Positions 1 to 8,373 are shown, counted from the first letter of the stretch. The stretch: 64,000 nt of DNA from Bacteroidota bacterium (GCA_026391675.1 JAPLDQ010000036.1:36522-100521), one strand, 5' to 3'. Made by a program: numbers and translations. Notes: generated by a model from the sequence alone, not told the origin.

Positions 1-114
1 TTCTTTCATTTTAGTTTTAAATAAATTCTAAAATGAAGAATAAAATTTTCTTTTATAAACTTAGTGATTTTTCAATTGTTATTTTAACCTGATGCGCAAA
101 TTAAAATAATACCT

Positions 115-909
115 ATGGATGCCAGAGTTGAAAAATGTTTAAATACCAATATCAAAGATCTGATAAATGAATTTAACGAAATCCAGACAGCACTGGATAA
201 ATATGAAATCGGTTGTGCACCCTGTAGTCTTGGAACCTGCAAATTAAAAGATGTTGTAAGCATACATAATCTGAATGCTGAAAACGAAAAACAATTATTT
301 GAGAATATTTTTTCAATAATTTATCCAGGTGAATCTTTCGAAATTCCAAGAATTGCGCAGGAAAAAAAAACATCAGGGAATGGAAATTCTATGTCACCAC
401 CACTAAGAATGCTTGTTGATGAGCATAAACTGATTAAAAGAATATTAGCTAAAATACCTGCCATTGTTGAAATATTGGATGTAAAAAAGCAGGAACATAA
501 AGACATTGTCTTGGCCGTGGCAGATTTCATTAAAAATTATGCAGATAAGTATCACCATGCCAAGGAAGAAGATGAATTGTTTGTTCAATTTGACACTTCG
601 CTTGATATTATTCAGGTTATGATGAATGACCATGTTCAATCCCGCGGCTATGTTGCCGAAATGCTTCGTGGAGTTGAAGAAGGAGATACTTCTATAGTTA
701 AAAACAATCTCATAAATTACCTGAATCTTTTAACAGAACACATTCATAAGGAAGATGATATTCTTTATCCCTGGATGGATATGAATATGCAGACAAAAAC
801 AGTTGGAATGCTGTATTCCCGCTTTTTTGAAATCAATAATTCAAGACCTGATGTTCAGCCAAAATACGAAAAACTGGCAACTATACTTGAAGAAAATTTT
901 AGTTTATAA
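115..909 (+). CDS. Hemerythrin-like HHE domain protein
   Basis: The 264-residue soluble protein carries a hemerythrin-type four-helix bundle in its C-terminal two thirds. Candidate di-iron ligands are visible: DEH near residue 102, the pair H147/H148 with following acidic residues, DH at 172-173, and EHIHKEDD with H209 and H211. Known hemerythrin-like bacterial proteins bind O2 or NO or help iron-sulfur repair, so a stress role is inferred. The N-terminus has a cysteine cluster (C34, C37, C42, in GCAPCSLGTC) followed by LKD and an HNL motif, which could bind metal or be redox active. No signal peptide is seen, so it is cytoplasmic. The start is ATG with no clear Shine-Dalgarno sequence. Confidence 0.85.
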   Translation: MDARVEKCLNTNIKDLINEFNEIQTALDKYEIGCAPCSLGTCKLKDVVSIHNLNAENEKQLFENIFSIIYPGESFEIPRIAQEKKTSGNGNSMSPPLRMLVDEHKLIKRILAKIPAIVEILDVKKQEHKDIVLAVADFIKNYADKYHHAKEEDELFVQFDTSLDIIQVMMNDHVQSRGYVAEMLRGVEEGDTSIVKNNLINYLNLLTEHIHKEDDILYPWMDMNMQTKTVGMLYSRFFEINNSRPDVQPKYEKLATILEENFSL

Positions 910-984
910 AACTTTATTTATAATAATAAAAACAAGGCTTAAATCATTTTCAGATTTATTAACTAAATACACTAATTTGTAAAA

Positions 985-1047
985 AATGTGGAGACCTGCA
1001 ACCACTTTAAAAAAACGGGGCGTTTCCGAAAAGCCAAATGAGTAGGG
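985..1047 (+). ncRNA. Candidate pseudoknotted leader RNA
   Basis: The leader of the next gene can fold into a compact structure. Stem P1 pairs GTGG (988-991) with CCAC (1002-1005), with two more A-T pairs outside one mismatch. Stem P2 pairs GGC (1019-1021) with GCC (1033-1035), then a G-A mismatch and TTT/AAA closing a CCG loop. Five loop bases of P1 (CCTGC, 995-999) can pair with GTAGG at 1042-1046, which makes a pseudoknot. A near -7 box (TAATTTG, 973-979) would start the transcript just before P1. The topology resembles the fluoride riboswitch but its conserved bases are absent. Folding was done by eye. Confidence 0.3.
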
Positions 1048-1066
1048 TAATTAAAAATTAAATAAA

Positions 1067-1339
1067 ATGAAAACTGTAATAATTTCACATGTTGTAAATA
1101 ATTTTTCAGACTGGAAAGTTGGATTTGATGAACACGAAAAAGTTCGTGCATCTTTTGGCATCAAGGTTGAATCTGTAAATCAATCTCATTCTAACCCTAA
1201 TGATGTTACTATAATATGTAATTTCCCTAATATTGAAGCCGTAAATGGATTTATTAATTCCCCTGAATTGCATGCAACGATGGAAAAAGTAGGTGTTATT
1301 GGAAAACCTGATGTCAGAATATTGAACAAGGTTCAATAA
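1067..1339 (+). CDS. Small protein, possible ferredoxin-like (ABM/DUF3764-like) fold
   Basis: A 90-residue protein without signal peptide or membrane segment. The pattern of a short strand (TVIISHVV), an FSDWKVGFDEH helix, a strand (VTIICNFP), another helix and a closing strand (PDVRILNKV) is what small alpha-beta ferredoxin-like proteins of the antibiotic-monooxygenase/DUF3764 type look like. The assignment rests on that pattern, not on catalytic residues. The gene stands alone, behind a leader that may fold into a structured RNA, and ends in a strong hairpin terminator. Function is unknown. Confidence 0.75.
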   Translation: MKTVIISHVVNNFSDWKVGFDEHEKVRASFGIKVESVNQSHSNPNDVTIICNFPNIEAVNGFINSPELHATMEKVGVIGKPDVRILNKVQ

Positions 1340-1364
1340 TTATTTACCGTAAATGAATCTGAAG

Positions 1365-1393
1365 AAAGGAGAGCTACGCTGTTCTCCTTTTTT
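1365..1393 (+). terminator. Intrinsic terminator
   Basis: AAAGGAGA (1365-1372) pairs with TCTCCTTT (1383-1390), followed by a T-run. It lies 25 bases after the stop of the small gene at 1067-1339. The A-run on the other side means it could also serve the proS transcript coming from the minus strand. Confidence 0.75.
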
Positions 1394-1395
1394 AT

Positions 1396-1551
1396 TTAAA
1401 CGACTTTATAATTCTTATATTCACCGATACGATAACCGCTAATTTTTTCGACAATTAGCTTAAAACGGTCTTTGGTACTGTAATTTTTATAGCTTAAATC
1501 AAAATCGAATTTTATTGCATTTCTCACAAAACTAAAACCGGCTACTTTCAT
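1396..1551 (-). pseudogene. Collapsed glycosyltransferase remnant (51 codons)
   Basis: An ATG 32 bases after the proS stop opens a 51-codon frame. Its first 16 residues (MKVAGFSFVRNAIKFD) read like the conserved N-terminus of family-2-type glycosyltransferases common in Bacteroidota, which continue with a strand and a catalytic DxD region that is missing here. The last residues (RIGEYKNYKVV) look to me like the C-terminal end of the same family. The simplest reading is one in-frame internal deletion that removed the catalytic domain. Family recognition is from memory of typical sequences. A small real gene cannot be excluded. Confidence 0.45.
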
Positions 1552-1583
1552 ATTTAAATAAAAATTGAATAATAAAGCTGTTA

Positions 1584-3056
1584 TTAATACGCTTTTGCAA
1601 AAACCACCCTTTGTGTAGATGGTTTTCCGGAAAAAATACATTTACCGTTTTCTTTTGGATTATTCAAAGGTATAGTACGAATGGTAGCTTTGGTTTCTTC
1701 CTTTATTTTCAGCTCTGTTTCGGTAGTTCCATCCCAATGCGCCAGTACAAAACCGCCTTTATTTTCAATAGCATCTTTAAATTCGGCCCAGCTATCGACT
1801 TTATAAGTTGACATATCCCTAAAGTTCAATGCTTTCTGATATAAATTACTTTGAATAGAATCCAATAAATGTTCAACTTTATTTTCAATATCAATTTGCT
1901 GATATATTGCTTTTTCCATGGTATCGCGACGGGCAACTTCAATAGTTCCTTCTTCCATATCACGAGGTCCGATAGCTAAACGCAAAGGAACACCTTTAAA
2001 TTCATATTCAGCAAATTTCCAGCCTGGTTTATAGGTATCCCTGTTATCATATTTTACAGAAATGCCTTTAGCTTCAATAGCTTTTTTAATGGCTTCAGCT
2101 TTCACAGAAATTTCTGCCAGTTGTTCATCGTTCTTGTAGATAGGAACAATAACAACTTGAATAGGCGCTAATTTAGGAGGCAATACCAGTCCGTTATCGT
2201 CAGAATGAGCCATTACCAATGCACCCATTAGGCGGGTAGAAACACCCCAAGAGGTAGCCCAAACGTATTCCTGTTTATTTTCTTTGGTTAAGAACTTAAC
2301 ATCAAATGCTTTTGCAAAATTTTGTCCCAGAAAATGTGAAGTACCAGCCTGCAATGCTTTACCATCCTGCATTAATGCTTCAATGCAAAATGTTTCAATA
2401 GCACCTGCAAAGCGTTCATTGGCTGTTTTAATCCCTTTAAGTACCGGAACTGCCATAAATTGTTCAGCAAAAGTAGCATATACATCAAGCATTTTACGTG
2501 TTTCTACCAAAGCTTCTTCTTGTGTGGCATGAGCTGTATGCCCTTCCTGCCACAAAAATTCAGCGGTGCGAAGGAACAAACGCGTACGCATTTCCCATCT
2601 TACCACATTTGCCCATTGATTTACCAATATAGGCAAATCTCTGTATGATTGTATCCAGTTGCGGTAAGTATCCCAGATAATGGTTTCTGATGTAGGACGA
2701 ACGATAAGTTCTTCCTCTAATTTTGCGGTTTCATCTACTACAATTTTGCCGTTCTCGTCAGTTTTAAGGCGATAATGGGTAACTATAGCACATTCTTTTG
2801 CAAAACCTTCCACATGACTGGCTTCTTTGGTAAAAAATGATTTAGGAATAAACAACGGGAAATATGCATTCTGATGACCTGTTTCTTTAAACATTTTATC
2901 TAATGCAGCCTGCATTTTTTCCCAGATTGCATAACCATAAGGTTTGATTACCATACAGCCTCTAACAGCTGAATTTTCAGCCAAATCAGCTTTTATAACC
3001 AGCTCATTGTACCATTGCGAATAATTATCTGCTCTTTTAGTGAAATCTTTTGCCAT
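1584..3056 (-). CDS. proS: Prolyl-tRNA synthetase, archaeal/eukaryote-like type
   Basis: This 490-residue enzyme charges tRNA-Pro with proline in the cytoplasm. Class II synthetase signatures are present: motif 2 around [25 protein letters not shown], where the arginines and the TxE loop bind ATP, and motif 3 around [25 protein letters not shown]. The C-terminus ends in the KAY tail typical of the short type that lacks the bacterial editing insertion between motifs 2 and 3. The anticodon-binding domain lies near residues 290-400. A -7 box (TAATTTTG) lies upstream on the same strand. It is monocistronic apart from the glycosyltransferase remnant downstream. Confidence 0.97.
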   Translation of the reverse strand: MAKDFTKRADNYSQWYNELVIKADLAENSAVRGCMVIKPYGYAIWEKMQAALDKMFKETGHQNAYFPLFIPKSFFTKEASHVEGFAKECAIVTHYRLKTDENGKIVVDETAKLEEELIVRPTSETIIWDTYRNWIQSYRDLPILVNQWANVVRWEMRTRLFLRTAEFLWQEGHTAHATQEEALVETRKMLDVYATFAEQFMAVPVLKGIKTANERFAGAIETFCIEALMQDGKALQAGTSHFLGQNFAKAFDVKFLTKENKQEYVWATSWGVSTRLMGALVMAHSDDNGLVLPPKLAPIQVVIVPIYKNDEQLAEISVKAEAIKKAIEAKGISVKYDNRDTYKPGWKFAEYEFKGVPLRLAIGPRDMEEGTIEVARRDTMEKAIYQQIDIENKVEHLLDSIQSNLYQKALNFRDMSTYKVDSWAEFKDAIENKGGFVLAHWDGTTETELKIKEETKATIRTIPLNNPKENGKCIFSGKPSTQRVVFAKAY

Positions 3057-3119
3057 TTTTTCTTACTTTGGTATAAAATTTGTTGTATTTCAAGAAAAAT
3101 TAATCGTGAAATTGAGTGG

Positions 3120-3127
3120 CAAAATTA
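3120..3127 (-). promoter_or_regulatory. Bacteroidota -7 box for proS
   Basis: Read on the minus strand this is TAATTTTG, a full match to the TAnnTTTG consensus of the Bacteroidota primary sigma factor. It lies about 65 bases upstream of the proS start. No convincing -33 TTG was required. Confidence 0.45.
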
Positions 3128-3171
3128 AAAAATATAAGCATAAGAATCACAATAAATAAACAATAAAACCC

Positions 3172-3180
3172 CAAGGGAGG
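3172..3180 (+). promoter_or_regulatory. Strong Shine-Dalgarno sequence
   Basis: AAGGGAGGA sits 8-10 bases before the ATG at 3189. Such a purine-rich, canonical ribosome site is unusual in this window, where nearly all other genes have only A/T-rich leaders. It suggests high translation of the lipoprotein that follows. Confidence 0.6.
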
Positions 3181-3188
3181 ACCAAATT

Positions 3189-4814
3189 ATGAAAACCCTA
3201 ATAAAAATAGCAGCAGTAGCTTTCTTCTTTTTAACAGCTTGCACTTCTGCTAATCAGCTTTCGTCAACATATGACGATGATGGAGTTTATACTTCGAAAA
3301 AAAGCAAGATTGTAGTTCAGAATCAACCTGCTGAAGTAAAGCAAAATACAGCTAATCAGCCTGCCACAAATTATATTGAAACTACTCCAAAATCATATAA
3401 TGCAACCGAAGCTACTTCAGATAAATCAAAACAAAGCTACGAAAAGTACAAACAAACCCAAGCTGAAAATATCAGCCAGATTAGTTATGATACCAATGCA
3501 CCGCAGCCTTTACAAGAAAACGTTGCGGCTCAGGATAATAATCAAAACTATTCAACTTATGATCCGGATGATTATTATGATTATGGGTATTCGTCACGTT
3601 TAAGAAGATTTCATAATCCATGCCAATCTTTCGGTTATTATGATGATTATTATACCAATATGTACTGGTATAATCACGATCCTTTTTACTATGGAACCAG
3701 TATTTATATGGGATACAACCCATGGGGACCAAGTTATTCCTTTTACAGTCCATATTATTGGAACAACTGGGGATGGAATATAGGCTTTGGCTTTGGTTGG
3801 GGCATAGGAATGGTTTATTCTGACTGGTATTCTCCTTACTGGGGTGGATATTATGGTTATGGCAGTTATGGAGGATACGGCGGATATGGATACGGATACG
3901 GTCATGGATATAATGATGGATATTGGTCTTCAAATCAAAATAATTCAAGTTCACACTATTTTGGACCAAGGAATAATATTGGATCTTCAAACGGTAGTAT
4001 ACATCGTGCAACATCCACAGGATCAAATATTGGAGGGAAAAAGGAACCTGAAATCCGGGCTGCTTCAACACCATTAAATGCTTCAAGAGGTGTTAACAGT
4101 AATAATCAATCCAATACTTCAGTTTCTGACAGAAAAGATCCTGTAAAACCATCTGATTCAAGGCTTACAGAACCTGGAAATTTAAATACCAGAACAACAG
4201 ACAGTAAAGCAACTACTACAAATCAGGACAAAGTTGTAACAACAATGTCTAATACTGACAGCAAAAGAACAGACCCTAATAATGCGGCCAGGGTTGTAAC
4301 ACCAAACAACAGTTCAAGAAGCTACAATACACCTGCTACCCGTATCAATAATTATCAAAGGTATAGCCGTTCAAATCAGGAACAAAAAGCAGCAAATCCA
4401 ACAAATACAAATACTTCGCGTAATACTTATAATTATCGTGACCCAAAATCATATAATTCACCAAACTATACACAACCACGTTCGAGTCAGGAATTCGAAG
4501 CACCTAAATACAAAAGCGAAAGAAATTATAATAACAGAGCAGCGCAAACACAACCTGCAACTAATCAGGAAACACCAAGACAGTATAATAACTATAACAA
4601 CAGAAGCTATACTGCTCCTGCTAACAATGAAAACAGGAATACTACACCTCCTGCTAATACTGAAAGGAATAATAACACTACACCTTCAACAAACTATAGC
4701 ACTCCTGCTCCAAGCCGTTCTACCTATTCAGCTCCTCCTTCAAATTCAGGCGGAAACAGCGGTGGTTCAAGATCCGGTGGAAACAGCGGAGGGACAAATA
4801 GTCACAGAAGATGA
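3189..4814 (+). CDS. Low-complexity aromatic/Gly-rich lipoprotein
   Basis: The 541-residue protein has a lipoprotein signal with lipobox LTAC (C18), so it should be anchored in the outer or inner membrane. After an S/T/Q-rich linker comes a segment (about residues 125-250) extremely rich in Tyr, Gly, Trp, Phe and Asn with many repeated GGYG-like units, then a long Asn/Thr/Ser/Pro-rich disordered tail ending in Gly/Ser repeats and HRR. No catalytic domain is recognisable. The composition resembles adhesive or surface-coat proteins, which is only a suggestion. It is followed 35 bases later by a FadL-type porin on the same strand. Confidence 0.8.
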   Translation: MKTLIKIAAVAFFFLTACTSANQLSSTYDDDGVYTSKKSKIVVQNQPAEVKQNTANQPATNYIETTPKSYNATEATSDKSKQSYEKYKQTQAENISQISYDTNAPQPLQENVAAQDNNQNYSTYDPDDYYDYGYSSRLRRFHNPCQSFGYYDDYYTNMYWYNHDPFYYGTSIYMGYNPWGPSYSFYSPYYWNNWGWNIGFGFGWGIGMVYSDWYSPYWGGYYGYGSYGGYGGYGYGYGHGYNDGYWSSNQNNSSSHYFGPRNNIGSSNGSIHRATSTGSNIGGKKEPEIRAASTPLNASRGVNSNNQSNTSVSDRKDPVKPSDSRLTEPGNLNTRTTDSKATTTNQDKVVTTMSNTDSKRTDPNNAARVVTPNNSSRSYNTPATRINNYQRYSRSNQEQKAANPTNTNTSRNTYNYRDPKSYNSPNYTQPRSSQEFEAPKYKSERNYNNRAAQTQPATNQETPRQYNNYNNRSYTAPANNENRNTTPPANTERNNNTTPSTNYSTPAPSRSTYSAPPSNSGGNSGGSRSGGNSGGTNSHRR

Positions 4815-4849
4815 TAAATTAATAAACTATAATTTAAATTTTTACTGCA

Positions 4850-6301
4850 ATGAAAAAAATATTAATCACATTACTAATTGCTATTACAGCCAATACAATT
4901 AGTTTTGCTCAAAATGAAATTGATGCACTCAGGTATTCACAGCTATTTTATGGTGGAACCGCAAGATCAACAGCCATGGGTGGTGCTTTTGGTGCGCTGG
5001 GAGCTGATTTTTCTTCTTTAAGCCTTAATCCGGGAGGAATTGGTTTATATAAAATTTCTGAATTTACTTTTTCACCCTCTTTTTATACCGGTAAAACATC
5101 ATCAATATTCAATAATTCACAAGAAAGAGATGATTTTAAATATAATTTTAATTTAGGAAATGCCGGTTTTGTATATACATTTTACAAAAGAGGTAATTAT
5201 GCTGAGGGTCCGGGTTTTAAAGCTGCTCAGTTTGGTTTTGGTATCAATCGTTTGAACAATTTCAATAACAGAATGATAATGGAAGGTTTCAATGAAAGCA
5301 GTTCCATGCTAAATCAATATGTTAGTAAAGCAAATGGTGTTAAAGCTGCTGATTTGAATAGCTTTGATACACAACTGGCTTATGATGCCTATCTTATAAA
5401 TCCAAAGGATTCTACACATTATACTTCGGTTGTTAACAGAGGTGTTTTACAACGTAAATCGGTAACTTCAGGCGGGTCAACCAATGAACTGGTTATATCT
5501 TTAGGTGGAAATTACAGTGATAAATTGTATATCGGTGCTACACTTGGTTTCCCTTTTATACGCTATTCTGAACAATCTTCCTATAAAGAAACAGACAGTA
5601 AGGATACTATTAATAATTTCAATTCATTCACAGTTACTGATAATCTTAATACATCCGGTGCCGGTATTAATTTTAAATTTGGTATGATTTATCGCCCTAT
5701 TGATATGATCAGAATAGGTGTAGCTTTCCATTCTCCAACTTATTATTATGCAATGCAGGATGAATATAGCCGCAGAATTGAATCAGACCTGGCTTCAAAT
5801 GGAAAATATAATGTTGATTCACCCAAAGGTAGTTTTGATTATGAATTAACTACACCCTATAGATTTATCGGAAGTTTAGCTTTCGTATTAAACGAATATG
5901 GTTTAATAAGTGCAGATTATGAATTTGTGGATTATACACTATCCCGCTTAAGGTCTGATACTTATGATTTTTCTAATGAAAATGATGCCATCCAAGCCAA
6001 ATATAATTCTGCTTCAAATTTAAGAATAGGTACTGAATGGCGTTTAAACCAGCTGGCTTTCAGAGCAGGTTATGCTTATTATGGAAATCCATACTGGAAA
6101 AATGTGAATGTTAGTAAACGTACTGTTATTTCAGCAGGACTGGGTTTCAGAGAAAAAGATTTCTTTGTTGATCTGGCTTATTCTTATTCAAAACAAGATG
6201 AAGATTATTATTTTTACAACCCTTCAGTTATCGCTCTTAACCCTGTTAAAAACAGTATGATTGGCAGCAATATAATGATGACTATCGGTTTCAAGTACTA
6301 A
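4850..6301 (+). CDS. Outer membrane porin, OmpP1/FadL/TodX family
   Basis: A 483-residue outer-membrane beta-barrel with a cleavable signal peptide (cleavage near ISFAQ, residue 21). The N-terminal part (YSQLFYGGTARSTAMGGAFGALGADFSSLSLNPGGIGLY) is the signature of the family that carries hydrophobic molecules across the outer membrane: the small-residue run and the NPGG turn belong to the hatch and first strands. The sequence alternates polar and hydrophobic residues to the end and closes with an aromatic-rich C-terminal strand (MMTIGFKY). The substrate is unknown. It is probably co-transcribed with the lipoprotein upstream and is followed by a terminator. Confidence 0.88.
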   Translation: MKKILITLLIAITANTISFAQNEIDALRYSQLFYGGTARSTAMGGAFGALGADFSSLSLNPGGIGLYKISEFTFSPSFYTGKTSSIFNNSQERDDFKYNFNLGNAGFVYTFYKRGNYAEGPGFKAAQFGFGINRLNNFNNRMIMEGFNESSSMLNQYVSKANGVKAADLNSFDTQLAYDAYLINPKDSTHYTSVVNRGVLQRKSVTSGGSTNELVISLGGNYSDKLYIGATLGFPFIRYSEQSSYKETDSKDTINNFNSFTVTDNLNTSGAGINFKFGMIYRPIDMIRIGVAFHSPTYYYAMQDEYSRRIESDLASNGKYNVDSPKGSFDYELTTPYRFIGSLAFVLNEYGLISADYEFVDYTLSRLRSDTYDFSNENDAIQAKYNSASNLRIGTEWRLNQLAFRAGYAYYGNPYWKNVNVSKRTVISAGLGFREKDFFVDLAYSYSKQDEDYYFYNPSVIALNPVKNSMIGSNIMMTIGFKY

Positions 6302-6326
6302 AATATCATATTGGAAACGAAAACAG

Positions 6327-6357
6327 AAAACTGTGTTATTTCAAAACACAGGTTTTT
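6327..6357 (+). terminator. Hairpin terminator after the FadL-type porin
   Basis: AAAACTGTGTT (6327-6337) pairs with AACACAGGTTTT (6345-6356) with one bulged G, followed by a T-rich run. It lies 25 bases after the porin stop. Confidence 0.65.
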
Positions 6358-6386
6358 ATTTTTAGCAAAAAATGATAAGATTTAAT

Positions 6387-6394
6387 TAAATTTG
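6387..6394 (+). promoter_or_regulatory. Bacteroidota -7 box before the deacetylase
   Basis: TAAATTTG matches TAnnTTTG and sits 32 bases before the TTG start at 6427, between the porin terminator and the deacetylase gene. Confidence 0.45.
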
Positions 6395-6426
6395 TTGTTG
6401 AAATTAGTTTAATAAAAGACAAAGTT

Positions 6427-7044
6427 TTGTACCTCGTTAAATCGCCAAACATCTTAAGAAAAATTTACGGCAAAAGTTTATGCTGGGAAATGCCTAAAGG
6501 AAATAAAAGCATTTATCTTACTTTTGATGATGGACCTGTTCCGGAAATTACACCATCAGTACTTAAAATTCTTTCAGATTTTAATATTAAAGCTACATTT
6601 TTTTGTGTAGGTGAGAATATCCAAAAACATACTGATGTTTTTAATCAAATCCTGGAACAAGGACATAGTGTTGGAAATCACACCTATAATCATATAAACG
6701 GTTGGAAAACACCTAAAAATGAGTACATTGAAAATATTTTAAAATCCGAATCCTTTTTACATACTAAATTGTTTCGTCCGCCTTACGGTAAAATTACACC
6801 AGCTGAAAAAAAACTGCTGAAAAAAAATTATCGGATTATATTATGGACCATATTAAGCGGCGATTTTGATGCAAAAACCAGTAAGGAACAATGCCTTGAA
6901 AATGTGCTGAAGTATACTAATGAAGGAGCTATTGTTGTTTTTCACGATAGTATCAAGTCAAAAGAAAAATTGCTGTATGCATTACCAAAATTTATTGAAC
7001 ATTTTCAGGCAAAAGGATATAATTTTGAAAAAATTAGTTATTAA
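6427..7044 (+). CDS. Polysaccharide deacetylase (NodB domain)
   Basis: A 205-residue NodB-type carbohydrate esterase, which removes N-acetyl or O-acetyl groups from glycans such as peptidoglycan or chitin-like chains. The metal-site motifs are clear: TFDDGP with D34/D35, HxxxH with H85 and H89 (GNHTYNH), RPPYG at 117-121, and a C-terminal HDS. There is no signal peptide, so it may be cytoplasmic or peripherally attached. The start is TTG: an in-frame stop lies 48 bases upstream without any ATG, and MYLVKSP is the typical family N-terminus. Confidence 0.9.
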   Translation: MYLVKSPNILRKIYGKSLCWEMPKGNKSIYLTFDDGPVPEITPSVLKILSDFNIKATFFCVGENIQKHTDVFNQILEQGHSVGNHTYNHINGWKTPKNEYIENILKSESFLHTKLFRPPYGKITPAEKKLLKKNYRIILWTILSGDFDAKTSKEQCLENVLKYTNEGAIVVFHDSIKSKEKLLYALPKFIEHFQAKGYNFEKISY

Positions 7045-7122
7045 TTATTGAATATTAAGTTATTGGTTAATCATCATCTGTTAACCTGCAGCCTAAATTC
7101 TTTCAACCTAAAAATCTATAAC

Positions 7123-7647
7123 ATGGCATTAATAAGATCAGTAAAAGGAATAAGCCCTAAATTCGGGAAAAATTGTTTTTTAGCCGATAATGCAACCATA
7201 ACCGGTGATGTAATAATGGGCGATAATTGCAGTATTTGGTTTAATGCAGTGGTAAGAGGCGATGTACATACCATCAGAATGGGTAATAATGTAAACATAC
7301 AGGACGGAGCTATAGTGCATTGTACCTATATGAAAGCACCAACCTCAATTGGCAATAATGTATCCGTTGCCCATCAGGCAATTGTCCATGGTTGTACTAT
7401 CCACGACAATGTATTGGTGGGTATGGGCGCTATTATTATGGACGGAGCTGTAATTGGCAGCAATTCCATTATTGCGGCAGGTGCACTGATACTGGAAAAT
7501 ACGATAGTTGAACCTGGTTCGATCTATGCAGGAGTTCCGGCAAAAAAGACAAAAAATTTAGATGAAAGCCTGATCGTAGGGCAAATTCAGCGGATTGCCA
7601 ATGCATATCCTATGTATGCCAGCTGGTATGATAAAGAAGAGGAATAA
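7123..7647 (+). CDS. Gamma-carbonic-anhydrase-like hexapeptide-repeat protein
   Basis: A 174-residue left-handed beta-helix protein of the gamma-carbonic anhydrase/PaaY/YrdA group. Hexapeptide repeats run from about residue 15 to 140 (for example IIMDGAVIGSNSII). Metal ligand histidines are in place (VHCTY, VAHQAIVHG). The start at MALIRSVKG is preferred over an upstream in-frame ATG at 7048, because family members start here and the extra 25 residues look non-coding. It lies 78 bases after the deacetylase. Whether it has real carbonic anhydrase activity cannot be told from sequence. Confidence 0.9.
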   Translation: MALIRSVKGISPKFGKNCFLADNATITGDVIMGDNCSIWFNAVVRGDVHTIRMGNNVNIQDGAIVHCTYMKAPTSIGNNVSVAHQAIVHGCTIHDNVLVGMGAIIMDGAVIGSNSIIAAGALILENTIVEPGSIYAGVPAKKTKNLDESLIVGQIQRIANAYPMYASWYDKEEE

Positions 7648-7653
7648 AACACA

Positions 7654-7907
7654 TTTATATCGTCCCTACGGGACTTGATTATTTTGTTTTACTGATATTT
7701 CTACCGATATATTGTCCCTACGGGACATTTCTTTGAAATCATTTATTTGGTAAAATAGCATGCAGTTAAACATTATTTTTATTTAACAAATTTAAGGCTT
7801 TGGTTAAATTTGAATAAATCTTTGGTAAGGACTTGTCCCGTAGGGACAATATATCGGTAGCCTTTGTATTATATAATGTGTTCTAAGTCCCGTAGGGATG
7901 AAATATA
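7654..7907. repeat. Nested REP-like palindrome cluster
   Basis: Four copies of a 13-base palindrome with 5-bp arms and a 3-base centre occur: GTCCC-TAC-GGGAC at 7662-7674 and 7714-7726, its mirror GTCCC-GTA-GGGAC at 7835-7847, and GTCCC-GTA-GGGA at 7887-7898. The inner two sit in a perfect 27-base inverted repeat (7701-7727 against 7834-7860). The outer two form a less perfect inverted pair around it. The unit lies between the hexapeptide gene and a broken IS200-like transposase, as REP elements and their transposases are known to do. Confidence 0.85.
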
Positions 7908-7912
7908 ATCAA

Positions 7913-8373
7913 CTAGATTAAATCATTAAATATGAATTTCTCATCATAATCAATCTCAAATTTTTTAAGAAAATTAATGTATTCTTCTCTAAAGCTTAAT
8001 TTTTATGATGTTTTTCCTGATTTTCAATATAAGCAATTACATCTTTTAGCTGTAATTTACCATAAGAAAAAGCGCCATATCCTTATTGCCACTCAAATTT
8101 GCCATTTACAAACTGCTTCTGATTAATCCATTTTGAAGAACTTCCTTTAATATCCTGCAGTAAATCAGAAATAGATTGTGTTGGATTCATTCCAATTAAA
8201 ATGTGAACATGATCAGACATTCCATTGATACTAATCATTTTGTGATGATGATGATGCACAATACCTGTAATATATTTGAATAATTCATCCTTCCAGCTTG
8301 ACTGAATAATTCCGTAACATTATTTAACAGCAAAAACTATTTGAATATGAATTTGAGTATAGGTATTTGGCAT
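7913..8373 (-). pseudogene. Broken IS200-like (TnpA/RAYT-type) HUH transposase
   Basis: Translation from an ATG at 8373 gives MPNTYTQIHIQIVFAVK, then after a stop a Y1 transposase sequence: NGMSDHVHILIGMNPTQS with the HUH motif (HVH), SSKWINQK, FVNGKFEWQ, GYGAFSYGK and IAYIENQEKHH, which probably holds the catalytic tyrosine. Three lesions are visible: TAA at 8320-8322 (codon 18), TAA at 8083-8085 replacing the expected Glu of the WQEGYG motif, and a frameshift near 7995-8008, after which the correct frame continues as SFREEYINFLKKFEIDYDEKF to a stop at 7913-7915. Length matches the usual 150 residues. The gene is dead but recent enough to read end to end. Confidence 0.88.

Noticed and set aside
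985..1047. Fluoride (crcB) riboswitch
   Set aside because: The topology is similar, but the conserved GGnGATG start and GATGnCnCC tail are absent, and the downstream gene is not a fluoride channel or enzyme.
3481..4086. 201-codon open frame on the minus strand inside the low-complexity lipoprotein gene
   Set aside because: It is antisense to a repeat-rich gene with a strong ribosome site and lipoprotein signal; its composition (His, Ile, Asn) is what an antisense shadow of Tyr/Gly/Asn codons gives.
4438..4902. 154-codon frame overlapping the end of the lipoprotein gene in another frame
   Set aside because: It overlaps the signal peptide of the porin gene and the Ser/Asn tail of the lipoprotein, and its Ile/Leu/Thr composition is a frame shadow.
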